A DNA stretch of 64,000 nt from an uncultured Bacteroides sp. (GTDB lineage Bacteria > Bacteroidota > Bacteroidia > Bacteroidales > Bacteroidaceae): NCBI GenBank assembly GCA_947074195.1, contig CAMTOS010000002.1, forward strand, positions 20,091 through 84,090, written 5' to 3'. The position numbers and the translations under genes were made by a program. Shown here in pieces: positions 1 through 11,353 of this stretch. The notes below the pieces were generated by a model. The model was not told the origin of the DNA and searched no databases. It was given only the letters and a program-made list of their open reading frames with translations. Within the stretch, counting starts at the first letter, position 1; each line of letters begins with the position of its first letter.

Positions 1-2
1 CT

Positions 3-2258
3 GAAGCTGCTGCATTTGCTGATCTTAGCTTTATGGGTGGTAAGGGTAATGTTTATAATGAAGTTCTTGTTTTTCAGGCCAATAACCTGATGGAAAAAGT
101 AATCCGTCGTCTGGATCTGAATATGAGCTATAAAATGAAGTCTGGTTTAAGAAATGTCGAACTTTACAAGCATTCGCCTGTAGTTGTTGCATTTCCTGAT
201 GCTGAAGATAGTCAGTCAGTAAGTCTTACTGTAATGCCTCTGGACTCTACACGTGTGGCTGTTTCGAACATTCTTTGGAGAGCTGGCGATTCTAATATCG
301 AAATCGATGATAAATATGAGTTGGCTCTTGGCGATACTCTTCAGACTGCAGTGGGTTCTTTCGTAGTAATCCCTACACTTTATTATACAGAAGATTTCTT
401 TGAAACACCTGTTAATGTAACTAAGAATAGTGTTGAAGGTACGAAGTTGAGCTTTAACAACAGATTGAAAGTAGCTTTGGCTGAGAAATTCTCATCAGTT
501 ATTACGCTTTCTATTACCGATGAATCTACTGCACGTGCAGAAGATGTGTTGAATACATTAATTGCTATCTATAATGAAGATGCAGTTAACGATAAGAATC
601 AGATTACAGTAAATACATCAGACTTTATCAATGATCGTTTGATCATCATCGAAAAAGAACTGGGTAGTGTAGACTCGAATATCGAAACATTTAAACGTCA
701 GCACCAGCTTACTGATATCACATCAGAAACTGGTATGTACCTGCAGTCTAACAGTCGTTATCAGCAGGAAGGTTTAAATCTTGAAAATCAGTTGAGTGTA
801 TCTAAATTCATTCGTGAATATCTGGTTGATCCAACGAAGAGTGGTGATCTTATTCCTGCAAATACAGGTATCTCTGATGCAAGTGTTGAAGGTCAGATTT
901 CTGAATATAATGATATGTTGCTTAAACGCGATAAATTAGTGGCTGGTAGCAGTAATAAGAATCCAATCGTTATGGATTTGAATAACTCACTTTCGGCTAT
1001 GCGTTCAACAATTGTTCGTTCTATCGATAATCTTATTATGAGTTTGAATATCAAGCTTAGTAATATTCGTGAACAGGAACGTCAGACGTTCCAACGAATT
1101 GAAGCGGTACCAACTCAGCAGAAATATGTGTTAACTGTAGAACGTCAGCAAAAGATTAAAGAGGAACTTTATCTTTATCTTTTGAACAAACGCGAAGAAA
1201 ATGCCCTTTCTCAGGCAATTACTGAAAGTAATGCACGTATCATTGATCCTGCAACAGGTAGTTCAAGACCTATCGCTCCTAAATCAATGATGGTAATGCT
1301 TGCTGCCGGTGTTATTGGTCTTGCTATTCCAATGGGTATTCTTTGGATGATGAGTATTCTCGATACTAAAGTTCGTTCAAGAAAACAGATTGAAGATTCG
1401 ATTTCTGTGCCATTCCTTGGTGATGTTCCTAAGCGTACTGACCATAACGGAAATCTAAATACTGATATTGTAGTTACTGAAAATAGTCGTGATTCTGTTT
1501 CTGAAGCGTTCCGTATTATTCGTACAAATATGGATTTCATGACGCTGAAAGCAAACAAAACACAGGTGGTGATGTTTACATCATTTAATCCGGGCGCTGG
1601 TAAGACATTTGTATCGACAAACCTTGCAATGAGTATTGCAATGACTGATAAAAAAGTTGTGATTGTTGATGCTGATATTCGTAAAGCTACACTGAACAAT
1701 GTATTCACGAAGACTACAGCTAAGATGGGTCTGACGAATTATTTGTCTGGTAAAACAAATAATATTAATGATATTATCGGTAAGTCTGATGAATCAGATA
1801 AACTTGATATCGTTTTTGCTGGCCCTATTCCTCCTAACCCTGCTGAATTATTGTTGAGTGACAGATTTGCTCAGTTAATAAACGAACTGAAAACCCGTTA
1901 CGATTATGTAATTATTGATAACGTTCCTGTAGGTGTTGTTGCTGATGCATTTATCGTGAACCGTGTAGCGGATATTACTATCTTCGTTGTTCGTTCGGGC
2001 TGGTTGGATCGCAGATTATTGCCAGATCTTCAGAAAATGTACGACCAGAAGAAACTGAATAATATGGCTATTATCCTGAATGATGTTTCATACTCGGCTA
2101 ATAGCTATGGTTATGGTTACGGATATGGCTATGGTTACGGCTATGGATATGGCTACGGTTATGGTAACGATGCTGAAAAACGTCTTGATCGTCGACGTAA
2201 GAATTCATTTACGCACAAGATGAAGAAGAAAGTAAATGATATAATAAACAAACGCTAA
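3..2258 (+). CDS. Polysaccharide export/chain-length determinant protein with C-terminal BY-kinase (Wzc-like tyrosine autokinase), 5' truncated by window edge
   Basis: Frame is open upstream of the ATG at 33 (EAAAFADLSF before MGGK). Wzz-like coiled coil, Walker A 'SFNPGAGKTFVSTNLA', Walker A' 'KVVIVDADIRKAT', and a C-terminal tyrosine-rich tail (YG)10. Confidence 0.93.
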   Translation, partial: EAAAFADLSFMGGKGNVYNEVLVFQANNLMEKVIRRLDLNMSYKMKSGLRNVELYKHSPVVVAFPDAEDSQSVSLTVMPLDSTRVAVSNILWRAGDSNIEIDDKYELALGDTLQTAVGSFVVIPTLYYTEDFFETPVNVTKNSVEGTKLSFNNRLKVALAEKFSSVITLSITDESTARAEDVLNTLIAIYNEDAVNDKNQITVNTSDFINDRLIIIEKELGSVDSNIETFKRQHQLTDITSETGMYLQSNSRYQQEGLNLENQLSVSKFIREYLVDPTKSGDLIPANTGISDASVEGQISEYNDMLLKRDKLVAGSSNKNPIVMDLNNSLSAMRSTIVRSIDNLIMSLNIKLSNIREQERQTFQRIEAVPTQQKYVLTVERQQKIKEELYLYLLNKREENALSQAITESNARIIDPATGSSRPIAPKSMMVMLAAGVIGLAIPMGILWMMSILDTKVRSRKQIEDSISVPFLGDVPKRTDHNGNLNTDIVVTENSRDSVSEAFRIIRTNMDFMTLKANKTQVVMFTSFNPGAGKTFVSTNLAMSIAMTDKKVVIVDADIRKATLNNVFTKTTAKMGLTNYLSGKTNNINDIIGKSDESDKLDIVFAGPIPPNPAELLLSDRFAQLINELKTRYDYVIIDNVPVGVVADAFIVNRVADITIFVVRSGWLDRRLLPDLQKMYDQKKLNNMAIILNDVSYSANSYGYGYGYGYGYGYGYGYGYGNDAEKRLDRRRKNSFTHKMKKKVNDIINKR

Positions 2259-2980
2259 TGTTTTCATTCTTTTCTTCAAAGAAAAATATTTTAAAAACTG
2301 ATTTGCTAATGGGTATGACGGATGTTCATGCCCATTTGCTTCCGGGGGTAGACGATGGTGTCTCATCGGTTGAAGAAGCAAAGAAAGCCATTAAATATTT
2401 TGAAGATATGGGGGTCGAGAGGATGTTTTTAACTCCTCACATTATGACTGATTGCCCTAATAATAATGCTGAATTTCTGAAACAGCGTTTTGAGGAATTC
2501 AAAAAATCGTGTCCGTCAAAAATTGAGTTTCGTCTTGCAGCTGAATATATGCTTGATGAAAAATTTATCGGACATCTGAATAAAGAAGTTCTTTCTTTTG
2601 ATAATAAACATCTGTTAGTCGAGACATCATATTTTTCAGCACCCATCGAACTCGATACACTGATTTATGATATTATGGCTACAGGTTATCAGCCAGTGCT
2701 TGCGCATCCCGAAAGATATCTGTATATGTCTGATGCTAAATTAATGCAATTATTAAGCCGTGGTGTTAAGTTGCAACTCAATTTCCTTTCACTAGCAGGC
2801 TTATATGGTAAGCATGTATCAGCTAGAGCAAAATCATTGTTGCTTTCCGGTAAATATACTTTTGTTGGTTCTGATTTTCATCATCAGGAGCGTTATGAAA
2901 GGGTTTTATCGCGCATTATACTAAAAAAAGAAGAGATCGAAGCTATACGAATTCTTTTAGAGAATAACCGCAAACTTTGA
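2258..2980 (+). CDS. CpsB/YwqE-type PHP-family tyrosine-protein phosphatase
   Basis: 'MTDVHAHLLPGVDDGV', 'LAHPERY', 'GSDFHHQ' PHP metal-binding motifs. Stop/start overlap with the BY-kinase. Confidence 0.9.
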   Translation: MFSFFSSKKNILKTDLLMGMTDVHAHLLPGVDDGVSSVEEAKKAIKYFEDMGVERMFLTPHIMTDCPNNNAEFLKQRFEEFKKSCPSKIEFRLAAEYMLDEKFIGHLNKEVLSFDNKHLLVETSYFSAPIELDTLIYDIMATGYQPVLAHPERYLYMSDAKLMQLLSRGVKLQLNFLSLAGLYGKHVSARAKSLLLSGKYTFVGSDFHHQERYERVLSRIILKKEEIEAIRILLENNRKL

Positions 2981-3040
2981 TCTCTTTATAATAGTAATCC
3001 GGATGGATTATATTTGTGGAGCTTCAGAAATAGAATTTAA

Positions 3041-4270
3041 TTAATTTCTATTTCTGAAGTTTTTTCTTTTACCGTTGTTATTGTTTCTTCCTCTCGGATT
3101 GCCTCTTCTTTGCTTTTGTGGAGCATATTCAGGACCTTCGCCTAACTCGGCCGGAAGTTGGATCTTATAAATGTCTTTATCCAGGAATGTTTCGATAGCT
3201 TTAAACTTGCCTTGCTCGCTCTCGCTTACGAAAGTAATTGCCACTCCGTCATTATTTGCACGGGCAGTACGACCAATACGGTGCACGTAATCTTCGCTGT
3301 CGTGAGGTACATCAAAGTTGATTACAGAGCGAATATCATCAATATCAATTCCTCTTGAAACGATATCAGTTGCTACCAGAATATTGATTCTTCCGGCTTT
3401 GAAATCCAGAATCATATTTTCTCTCTGCGACTGATCAAGATCTGAGTGCATCTCGCCAACATTCAATTTCATATGTTTAAGTGCCTTTGTCACTTCTTTT
3501 ACTTTCAGTTTGGAAGATGCAAAGATGATGATGCGTTCGGGTACGCTGTGCTCAAACAGACTCTTGATGATATGAAGTTTTTGGCTTTCGTAGCAAATAT
3601 AGGCAGCCTGAACAATTTTATCGGCCGGTCTGGAAATAGCCAGTTTAATTTCTGTCGGATCATTCAGAATGTTCTGTGCAAGTTGCTTAATCTTATTAGG
3701 CATAGTTGCCGAGAACATAATTGTCTGTCTTTCTTTGGGGAGATATTTTACAATCTGCATGATGTCTTCATAAAATCCCATGTCGAGCATTCGGTCTGCT
3801 TCATCAAGGATAAAAAAAGAAACCTTTGAAAGATCAACATATCCGAGGTTAAGATGGGAGAGTAGACGTCCCGGGGTGGCAATAACCACATCTGCTCCGA
3901 GTGTAAGCCCTTTCTTCTGTTGTTCGAACATGATTCCATCATTACCGCCGTAAACTGCCACGCTCGATACCGGCATGAAATACGAGAAACCTTCCATTTG
4001 CTGATCTATTTGCTGGGCAAGCTCTCTCGTAGGCGACATGATAATGCAATTAATAGCTTCATCAGGATGATTGCCTTCAGATAATCTATTGAGAACAGGC
4101 AAAAGAAATGCAGCGGTTTTACCGGTTCCTGTCTGAGCAACGGCTATTAAATCTTTACCTTCAAGTATGATTGGAATTGCCTGCTCTTGTACGGGGGTAC
4201 ATTCTTCGAAACGCATGGCATCGAGAGCTTCGAGAACGCCGGAATTAAGTTTTAGTTCGGAAAATTTCAT
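3041..4270 (-). CDS. DEAD-box ATP-dependent RNA helicase
   Basis: 'AQTGTGKT', 'PTRELA', 'DEAD', 'SATMP', 'HRIGRTARA' motifs; basic Asn/Arg-rich tail. Confidence 0.95.
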   Translation of the reverse strand: MKFSELKLNSGVLEALDAMRFEECTPVQEQAIPIILEGKDLIAVAQTGTGKTAAFLLPVLNRLSEGNHPDEAINCIIMSPTRELAQQIDQQMEGFSYFMPVSSVAVYGGNDGIMFEQQKKGLTLGADVVIATPGRLLSHLNLGYVDLSKVSFFILDEADRMLDMGFYEDIMQIVKYLPKERQTIMFSATMPNKIKQLAQNILNDPTEIKLAISRPADKIVQAAYICYESQKLHIIKSLFEHSVPERIIIFASSKLKVKEVTKALKHMKLNVGEMHSDLDQSQRENMILDFKAGRINILVATDIVSRGIDIDDIRSVINFDVPHDSEDYVHRIGRTARANNDGVAITFVSESEQGKFKAIETFLDKDIYKIQLPAELGEGPEYAPQKQRRGNPRGRNNNNGKRKNFRNRN

Positions 4271-4298
4271 TATACGATATTGGAATATTATATTTCTG

Positions 4299-5522
4299 TC
4301 AAATATTTAAATATGAATCTTTAAAACCAAGGAAATATAAAACACCATCCAGACCTATTGTATTGATAGATTGTTTGGCATTGGCTACAACTTTTGGTTT
4401 TGCATGGAAAGCGATACCCAGACCAGCTATTCCGAGCATCGGCAAATCATTAGCTCCATCACCTACGGCGATTGTCTGGGCAATATCTACCTTTTCAACT
4501 TGTGCAATAAGCTGCAGAAGCTCTGCTTTACGTTTACCATCTACAACATCTCCAAGGTAACGACCGGTGAGTTTGCCATCCTCAATTTCCAGTTCGTTGG
4601 CATAAACATAATCTATGCCGAACTTCTGTTGCAAATGTTTTCCAAAGTAAGTAAAACCACCGCTAAGAATAGCAATTTTATAGCCATATTTCTTTAAAAC
4701 ATACATTAATCGCTCCACACCTTCGGTAATTGGAAGTTGTTCGGCAATTTCTTGCATCACAGAAACATCCAGACCTTTCAGTAAGGCTACTCTTTCGCGG
4801 AAACTTTCTATGAAATCTATTTCTCCGCGCATGGCACGTTCGGTAATTTCTTTCACTTGTTCGCCAACACCTGCACGCATGGCAAGTTCGTCGATGACTT
4901 CTGTTTCAATCAGTGTGGAGTCCATATCGAAACAGATCAGACGGCGCATTCTGCGATACATATTATCTTCCTGAAAAGAGAAATCCATCTGCAGTTCATT
5001 GGCAAGTTTCATTAACTTCTCCTGCATGCCAATACGGTCTTTCGGAGTACCTCTTACTGAGAATTCTATACAGGCACGGGTTCTCGAATCCTGTTCATTC
5101 AGAGGAATACGGCCGGTAAGTCTTTTTATAGCATCAATATTAACTCCTTGTTCTGCCAGAATGCGGGTAGTAGCAGAAATCTGATGCGCCGAGAGTTTGC
5201 GACCAAGCACAGTAAGGATATATCTGTTTTTTCCCTGCATCTGCACCCAATCTTCATATTCTTCTGCACTAATAGGATAGAAACGGATTGTGATGCCCAG
5301 AGAAGACGCTTTGAACAGAAGCTCTTTCATGATAAAACCAGAATGCTTTTCCTCTGTTTTACATAAAATTCCAAGGGATAGCGTATTGTGAATGTCGGCC
5401 TGACCAATATCGAGAATTGTGGCATCATATTTTGCCAGAATTTCTGTTATCGACGCTGTTAGTCCCGGTCTGTCTTCTCCTGTAATACGAATTAGTATTA
5501 ATTCGGTAGTATATGAATGCAT
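4299..5522 (-). CDS. serB: Phosphoserine phosphatase with N-terminal ACT region
   Basis: 'CFDMDSTLIETEVIDELA', 'AVGDGANDLPML' HAD motifs; N-terminal ACT-like 'RPGLTASITEILAKY'. Confidence 0.93.
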   Translation of the reverse strand: MHSYTTELILIRITGEDRPGLTASITEILAKYDATILDIGQADIHNTLSLGILCKTEEKHSGFIMKELLFKASSLGITIRFYPISAEEYEDWVQMQGKNRYILTVLGRKLSAHQISATTRILAEQGVNIDAIKRLTGRIPLNEQDSRTRACIEFSVRGTPKDRIGMQEKLMKLANELQMDFSFQEDNMYRRMRRLICFDMDSTLIETEVIDELAMRAGVGEQVKEITERAMRGEIDFIESFRERVALLKGLDVSVMQEIAEQLPITEGVERLMYVLKKYGYKIAILSGGFTYFGKHLQQKFGIDYVYANELEIEDGKLTGRYLGDVVDGKRKAELLQLIAQVEKVDIAQTIAVGDGANDLPMLGIAGLGIAFHAKPKVVANAKQSINTIGLDGVLYFLGFKDSYLNI

Positions 5523-5787
5523 AAAAAGTCTCTCTTTTCGTGATATACAAAAGTAGATATTTTATAACGAAAATATGCTATAAAGCATAAAAAAAGAATG
5601 GCATTATAAAGAAATTTGCTTTTATGTTTGGTATTTAACGAAATTATCTCGTCCTTTGCAGGAAGTTTCGCGTATGAAATTGCTGATTATCAGGGATATT
5701 CCTTGTTTATGTGGCGATTTAAACGATGTTCCGGGTGAAACTACTGTTGACGACAGTCCCGGATAGTATTAACTAAACCCGAGTTAC

Positions 5788-6297
5788 ATGAAGTGTTATG
5801 TAAGATGGATTTTTGTTGTATTATTAATGTGTTCTCTCACCTCTTTTATGGGAAAAGATAAACATAGCAGAGGTCTTGAAGTGGGCGATATAGCTCCGGA
5901 TATTCGTATCAAATCTATATCAAAAAACGATTCTTTGAATCAATTTACCATTAGTCAGAAACAGCAATTCACGCTGTTGAGCTTTTGGGCAAGTTACGAT
6001 GGCAGTTCGCGAATGAAGAATGCCAGCCTGAACAACTTTCTGAATTCAGGCAATTACGATGTGAAGATGGTATCTATAGCGTTTGACAATTATTCGTCAG
6101 TTTTCGCTGAAGCCATCAAGCGGGATCAAATAATGTGTGTAGACTGTTACCTGGAGGAGCTTGGTACTGATTCTGAAGTTTACAAGAAGTTTAAACTGAA
6201 TCAGGGTTTTACAAATTATTTGTTAGATGAAGATGGAGTAATTGTTGCAAAAAACATTTCAGCTGCAAATCTTGCTGATTATGTAAAAATGAACTAA
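5788..6297 (+). CDS. Thioredoxin-fold/AhpC-TSA-like secreted protein lacking CXXC
   Basis: Signal peptide; 'GDIAPDIRIKS...FTLLSFWASYDGSSRMKNASL'. The canonical WCxxC position reads WASYDGSSR. Confidence 0.65.
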   Translation: MKCYVRWIFVVLLMCSLTSFMGKDKHSRGLEVGDIAPDIRIKSISKNDSLNQFTISQKQQFTLLSFWASYDGSSRMKNASLNNFLNSGNYDVKMVSIAFDNYSSVFAEAIKRDQIMCVDCYLEELGTDSEVYKKFKLNQGFTNYLLDEDGVIVAKNISAANLADYVKMN

Positions 6298-6448
6298 GAC
6301 AATTACTTTAATTGGGAGAATAAGCATTATCGGATTAGAATTTATTCTATCGTCTGAAGATGCTTTTGAATACAACAAAAATAAATAGCCGCAACAGGAT
6401 TTCCTGATGCGGCTATTTTTATTTTATTTAGGGATGAATTTCCTGTTC

Positions 6449-7546
6449 TTATTTTGGTGCCTTCCGATACAAATAGAATGCAATGAATGCATAGATAAAG
6501 TTAGGTATCCATACCGCAATGGCAGGAGGCATATTTCCTTTAATCGCAAAGGTCGATGAAATTGTCTGGAAGAGGATATAAGAAAAACTCAGAGCCAGAC
6601 CGATACCTAAATGTAACCCCATACCACCTTTAGTTTTACGCGATGATAAAGAAACCCCGATAATAGTAAGGATAAAAGAGGCAAACGACATGGCGATGCG
6701 TTTGTGATACTCAATCTCGAACTCCTTTATATTGGCCACACCACGGCGTCTTTGCTTTTCAATGTACTCGCTCAATTGCGGATTGGACATAATTTCCTGC
6801 TGATTCTTCATAATAAGGAAGTCAGCCGGCTCCATGGCAATAATCGAATCCATTTTGTCGCCTTTGGTGATGTATTCGTTCATTTCACCAAGCTCACGTA
6901 TCATATAATCGTGGATAGTCCATTTATATACCGATGTGGTATCATATACAATACGACGGGCTGTCATCTGCGAAACCAGCTTTTTGTTTTCAAACTTATC
7001 AAGGGTAAAACGATGCCCCGTTTTATTGTAATTCTGATAGTTATCGATGTAAGCAATAACACCATCTTCTACCTCAAGCCTCACATTGCGGACACTGCTT
7101 TTCTTTTTAGATTTTACATACTGATCCTCAAAGTCAAGACGAGTTGCGCTTCCCTGAGGAATAACAAACGAGCTAAGCAAAAAAGTAACTACAGCAATGA
7201 TACCTGCCGATATCATATAGGGCCGAAGCATACGCTTAAAGCTCATACCTGCCGAGAACATGGCAATAATTTCCGAATTCTCTGCCAGCTTCGACGTAAA
7301 GAAGATTACGGCAATGAAGACAAATAGCGGACTAAAAAGATTGGCGAAATAGGGTACAAAATTAAAGTAGTAATCGAAAACCACTGCACTCCATGGTGCC
7401 TGATTCTCGAGAAACTTATCCATCTTCTCATTAAAGTCAAATACCACTGCAATCGAAATAATCAATGCAATGGCAAAAACATAAGTTCCGAGAAACTTCT
7501 TAATAATATACCAGTCTAAACGTTTAATAAATCGGTTACTCCTCAT
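6449..7546 (-). CDS. LptF/LptG (YjgP/YjgQ) family permease
   Basis: 'RLDWYIIKKFLGTYVFA' start, multiple TM segments, 'SAGMSFKRMLRPYM'. Confidence 0.88.
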   Translation of the reverse strand: MRSNRFIKRLDWYIIKKFLGTYVFAIALIISIAVVFDFNEKMDKFLENQAPWSAVVFDYYFNFVPYFANLFSPLFVFIAVIFFTSKLAENSEIIAMFSAGMSFKRMLRPYMISAGIIAVVTFLLSSFVIPQGSATRLDFEDQYVKSKKKSSVRNVRLEVEDGVIAYIDNYQNYNKTGHRFTLDKFENKKLVSQMTARRIVYDTTSVYKWTIHDYMIRELGEMNEYITKGDKMDSIIAMEPADFLIMKNQQEIMSNPQLSEYIEKQRRRGVANIKEFEIEYHKRIAMSFASFILTIIGVSLSSRKTKGGMGLHLGIGLALSFSYILFQTISSTFAIKGNMPPAIAVWIPNFIYAFIAFYLYRKAPK

Positions 7547-7567
7547 AGTCCTGTTATAAATAGCAGA

Positions 7568-8698
7568 TTATAATCGTGTCGTCACTTTTTTGATCATCAT
7601 TGATTTCCAGCTTGCAAAATCTCCTGCAATGATGTGTTTGCGTGCTTCGCCTACCAACCATAGGTAGAAAGCCAGATTGTGAATAGACGCAATCTGCATA
7701 GCCAATAGTTCCTGTGCGTGGAACAGATGGCGTAAATAAGCCTTAGTATATAATGTATCCACTACAGATGCGCCGTCAGCTTCGATAGGAGAGAAGTCCA
7801 GCTCCCATTTCTTGTTGCGCATATTCATGATACCATCTTTGGTAAACAACATACCATTACGGCCATTACGGGTTGGCATCACACAGTCGAACATGTCCAC
7901 ACCGCGTTCAATACCTTCCAGAATATTGGCCGGCGTACCCACACCCATCAGGTAGCGGGGCTTGTCTTTTGGTAAAATCTCGTTCACCACCTCAATCATC
8001 TCGTACATCTTGTCTACAGGTTCACCCACTGCCAGACCTCCAATGGCATTACCATCTGCATTTTTCGATGCGATGAATTCAGCAGAGCGCTTACGCAGCT
8101 CAGGATAAACACAACCCTGCACGATAGGGAAGAGCGATTGCGAATAACCGTATTTAGGTTCTGTTTCGTTAAAACGGGTGATGCAACGATCAAGCCATCT
8201 GTGTGTCAGCTCCATCGAGTTCTTTGCATACGTATAGTCTGAATTACCCGGAGGACATTCATCGAACGCCATCATGATATCTGCACCAATGGTACGCTCA
8301 ATATCCATCACCTTTTCGGGGGTAAAGATATGCTTACTGCCATCGATGTGCGAACGGAATTCAGCACCTTCTTCGCGAAGTTTGCGGATAGCCGAAAGCG
8401 AAAACACCTGGAAGCCACCACTGTCGGTTAGCATAGGTTTGTCGAAGCCATTAAACTTATGCAAACCACCTGCTTTCTCCAGCACCTCCAGTCCCGGGCG
8501 AAGATATAAATGATAGGTATTTCCTAAGATGATCTGAGCTTTGATATCCTCTTTCAGCTCAGGCATATGTACTCCTTTTACAGACCCCAATGTGCCTACA
8601 GGCATAAAAATAGGAGTCTGAATCTGCCCGTGGTCTGTGGTAATCAGACCGGCACGGGCATTACTTTTTTTATCAGTATGTTGTAATTCAAAAATCAT
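7568..8698 (-). CDS. tgt: Queuine tRNA-ribosyltransferase
   Basis: 'TPIFMPVGTLGSVKGV', 'LTDSGGFQVFSLS', 'GGLAVGEP', 'DCVMPTRNGRNG'. Confidence 0.97.
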   Translation of the reverse strand: MIFELQHTDKKSNARAGLITTDHGQIQTPIFMPVGTLGSVKGVHMPELKEDIKAQIILGNTYHLYLRPGLEVLEKAGGLHKFNGFDKPMLTDSGGFQVFSLSAIRKLREEGAEFRSHIDGSKHIFTPEKVMDIERTIGADIMMAFDECPPGNSDYTYAKNSMELTHRWLDRCITRFNETEPKYGYSQSLFPIVQGCVYPELRKRSAEFIASKNADGNAIGGLAVGEPVDKMYEMIEVVNEILPKDKPRYLMGVGTPANILEGIERGVDMFDCVMPTRNGRNGMLFTKDGIMNMRNKKWELDFSPIEADGASVVDTLYTKAYLRHLFHAQELLAMQIASIHNLAFYLWLVGEARKHIIAGDFASWKSMMIKKVTTRL

Positions 8699-8710
8699 TG
8701 CTTACGCAAT

Positions 8711-11167
8711 TTATTGTTTTATATTAAAATCGATAGCACCGTTCACCTTTTCATTGGTCAGTGCGATATTAAGAACCTCAGTGATGTCATTCACATAGTG
8801 GAAAGTCAATCCTTTCAGATAGATATCCTGAATTTCATCGATGTTCTTCTTGTTCTCTGCACAAAGAATAATTTCTTTAATGCCGGCACGTTTCGCAGCC
8901 AGAATCTTTTCTTTGATACCGCCTACAGGAAGCACTTTCCCGCGAAGTGTAATTTCGCCTGTCATGGCCAGATTTGGTTTCACCTTGCGCTGAGTCAGTG
9001 CCGAGGCAAGAGATGTCACCATAGTGATACCTGCTGACGGACCATCTTTCGGGATAGCACCTTCGGGCACATGCACATGGATGTTCCAGTTATCGAATAC
9101 ATCTTCGCTGATGCCAAGCAGTGACGTATGAGCTTTCAGATATTCAAGTGCCAGCATAGCCGACTCTTTCATTACATCGCCCAGATTACCAGTGAGGGTC
9201 AGTTTACCACCTTTACCTTTGCTAAGGCTGGTTTCCACAAACAAAATCTCACCACCAACGGCAGTCCATGCCAGTCCGGTAACAACACCTGCGTATTCGT
9301 TGCCCTGATATTTGCCATGTGAGTATTCAGGCGCACCAAGGAATTCATACAAATCGGCCGGTTTAATTTCAGAATATTTGAAATAACCATCTGTTGCCAG
9401 ATATCTTGCCGATTTACGCAGAATCTTATTAATCTTCTTTTCAAGCTCGCGCACACCACTTTCACGGGTATATTTTTCAATAATCGCCTCGAGTGTATTT
9501 TTCGGGAACTTAATATCATTTTTCTTCATTCCGTTTGCCTCAAGTGCTTTCGGAACCAAGTGTTTACGTGCAATTTCAATCTTCTCTTCGGTAATGTAGC
9601 CACTCACCTCAATTAGTTCCATACGGTCCAGAAGCGGTCCCGAAATGGTGTTCAGATTATTGGCAGTTGCAATAAACATAACCTTAGACAAGTCGTAATC
9701 CACATCCAGGAAGTTATCGTGGAATGTAGTGTTTTGTTCAGGATCCAGTACCTCCAGCAAAGCCGAAGAAGGATCGCCCTGACGATCGGTTGTAATCTTA
9801 TCAATCTCATCAAGGATGAATACCGGGTTAGAAGAACCCGCCTTAATCATACTCTTGATGACACGTCCCGGCATTGCGCCGATATATGTTTTACGATGTC
9901 CGCGGATTTCGGCTTCATCGTGAACGCCACCCAAAGACATACGTATATATTTACGCTTCAGAGCCGATGCGATAGAACGTCCCAACGAAGTCTTACCAAC
10001 TCCCGGAGGGCCATAAAGACAGATGATAGGCGATTTCATATCCCCTTTCAGCTTCAATACCGCCAGGTGTTCAAGAATACGCTCCTTCACTTTTTCAAGA
10101 CCATAATGATCTTTATCGAGTGTTTTTTCGGCATTCTTCAAATTCAGATTATCTGTTGTAAACGTATTCCATGGCAAGTTCAGCAGCGTTTGAATATAGT
10201 TCAACTGAACGCTGTAGTCGGGCGATTGCGGATGTGTACGTTCAAGTTTAGCAAGTTCTTTATCGAAAGTTGCCTGAATTTCAGTACCCCAATCCATGCC
10301 AAACGATTTCAGTCGCAATTCTTCGATTTCCTGCTCCTGACCGCTACCACCCAGTTCATTCTGAATCGTTTTAATCTGCTGTTGCAGGAAATATTCACGC
10401 TGTTGCTGGTCAATATCTTCACGCGTACGCATCTGGATAGAAGCTTTAATCTCTGCCAGTTGCACCTCGCGGTTTAGTATCTCCAATAATCTGTAACCTC
10501 TGTCTTTTAGTGAATTGATGCTAAGTAACTGAATCTTCTCATCTTTTTTAAGCGGAAGGTTAGTCGCCAGAAAATCAATCACAAACAAAGGAGCATTCAG
10601 GTTACGAATCGCAAAGATTGTCTCCTGATTAATCATTTCAGATGTTTTGATAAAACGAACCGTCAGATCTTTACAGGTATCTACCAGTGCGGTAAATTCC
10701 TTATCATTCTTTTCGGGTTTTTCTTCGTCTCTGATTTCAATTTTTCCTTTCAGATAGGGTTGATTACCGGTAATCTCGGTAAGCTCCATACGTTTAAAAC
10801 CCTGTACAATAGCTGTTGTCGAGTGATCGGGCATTTCCAATACTTTCACGATACGACCCACTACGCCAATGTTATGCAAATCATTGAACTCAGGGTGATC
10901 GGTCTGCGGATCTTTCTGACAAACTACGGCTACAAATGAATTGTTTTTTTCGGCTTCGCGAACCAACTTTAAAGTGGCCGGACGTCCGATAGATATCGGT
11001 AAAAATACACCTGGAAACAATACCATATTTCGCAATGGCAACACAGGAATATTATCGGTTGATTCTAGTTTAAAGTCAAATACGGATTCATCATTATTAT
11101 CGAAATCTGCGATCAATGAAAAACCGTTGTTGCTGGACTCATGCATCATATATTTTCTTTTTATCAT
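8711..11167 (-). CDS. lon: ATP-dependent protease La (Lon)
   Basis: '[15 protein letters not shown]', '[11 protein letters not shown]' catalytic Ser motif, N-terminal LON domain. Confidence 0.97.
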   Translation of the reverse strand: MIKRKYMMHESSNNGFSLIADFDNNDESVFDFKLESTDNIPVLPLRNMVLFPGVFLPISIGRPATLKLVREAEKNNSFVAVVCQKDPQTDHPEFNDLHNIGVVGRIVKVLEMPDHSTTAIVQGFKRMELTEITGNQPYLKGKIEIRDEEKPEKNDKEFTALVDTCKDLTVRFIKTSEMINQETIFAIRNLNAPLFVIDFLATNLPLKKDEKIQLLSINSLKDRGYRLLEILNREVQLAEIKASIQMRTREDIDQQQREYFLQQQIKTIQNELGGSGQEQEIEELRLKSFGMDWGTEIQATFDKELAKLERTHPQSPDYSVQLNYIQTLLNLPWNTFTTDNLNLKNAEKTLDKDHYGLEKVKERILEHLAVLKLKGDMKSPIICLYGPPGVGKTSLGRSIASALKRKYIRMSLGGVHDEAEIRGHRKTYIGAMPGRVIKSMIKAGSSNPVFILDEIDKITTDRQGDPSSALLEVLDPEQNTTFHDNFLDVDYDLSKVMFIATANNLNTISGPLLDRMELIEVSGYITEEKIEIARKHLVPKALEANGMKKNDIKFPKNTLEAIIEKYTRESGVRELEKKINKILRKSARYLATDGYFKYSEIKPADLYEFLGAPEYSHGKYQGNEYAGVVTGLAWTAVGGEILFVETSLSKGKGGKLTLTGNLGDVMKESAMLALEYLKAHTSLLGISEDVFDNWNIHVHVPEGAIPKDGPSAGITMVTSLASALTQRKVKPNLAMTGEITLRGKVLPVGGIKEKILAAKRAGIKEIILCAENKKNIDEIQDIYLKGLTFHYVNDITEVLNIALTNEKVNGAIDFNIKQ

Positions 11168-11353
11168 GGTGCTTAAATAATTAACGCCATTCTGACATAA
11201 TTATATGTAAAAATGACTGCAAATTTAGTTCATTCTTTGTAAATAGTGAAGTTAATGCCTATAAAAATACAAAAACTATGCCATTGAAAACTCATATTCG
11301 GAATAACTCCTCTCATTAATATATATAAACACCTGATCCATCATTTTTTATCA

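Noticed and set aside
1211-1708. 165-aa antisense ORF inside the BY-kinase gene, and many similar antisense ORFs in the track (e.g. 9719..10477, 24562..25137, 32845..33402)
   Set aside because: They lie opposite strongly supported coding sequences, have low-complexity or unlikely compositions and no recognisable motif; explained as shadow ORFs.
5786-5805. ttacat-gaagtgtt-atgtaa inverted repeat over the start codon of the thioredoxin-like gene
   Set aside because: Arms match the nif palindrome but the spacer is 8 nt instead of 2 and it overlaps coding sequence; treated as coincidence.
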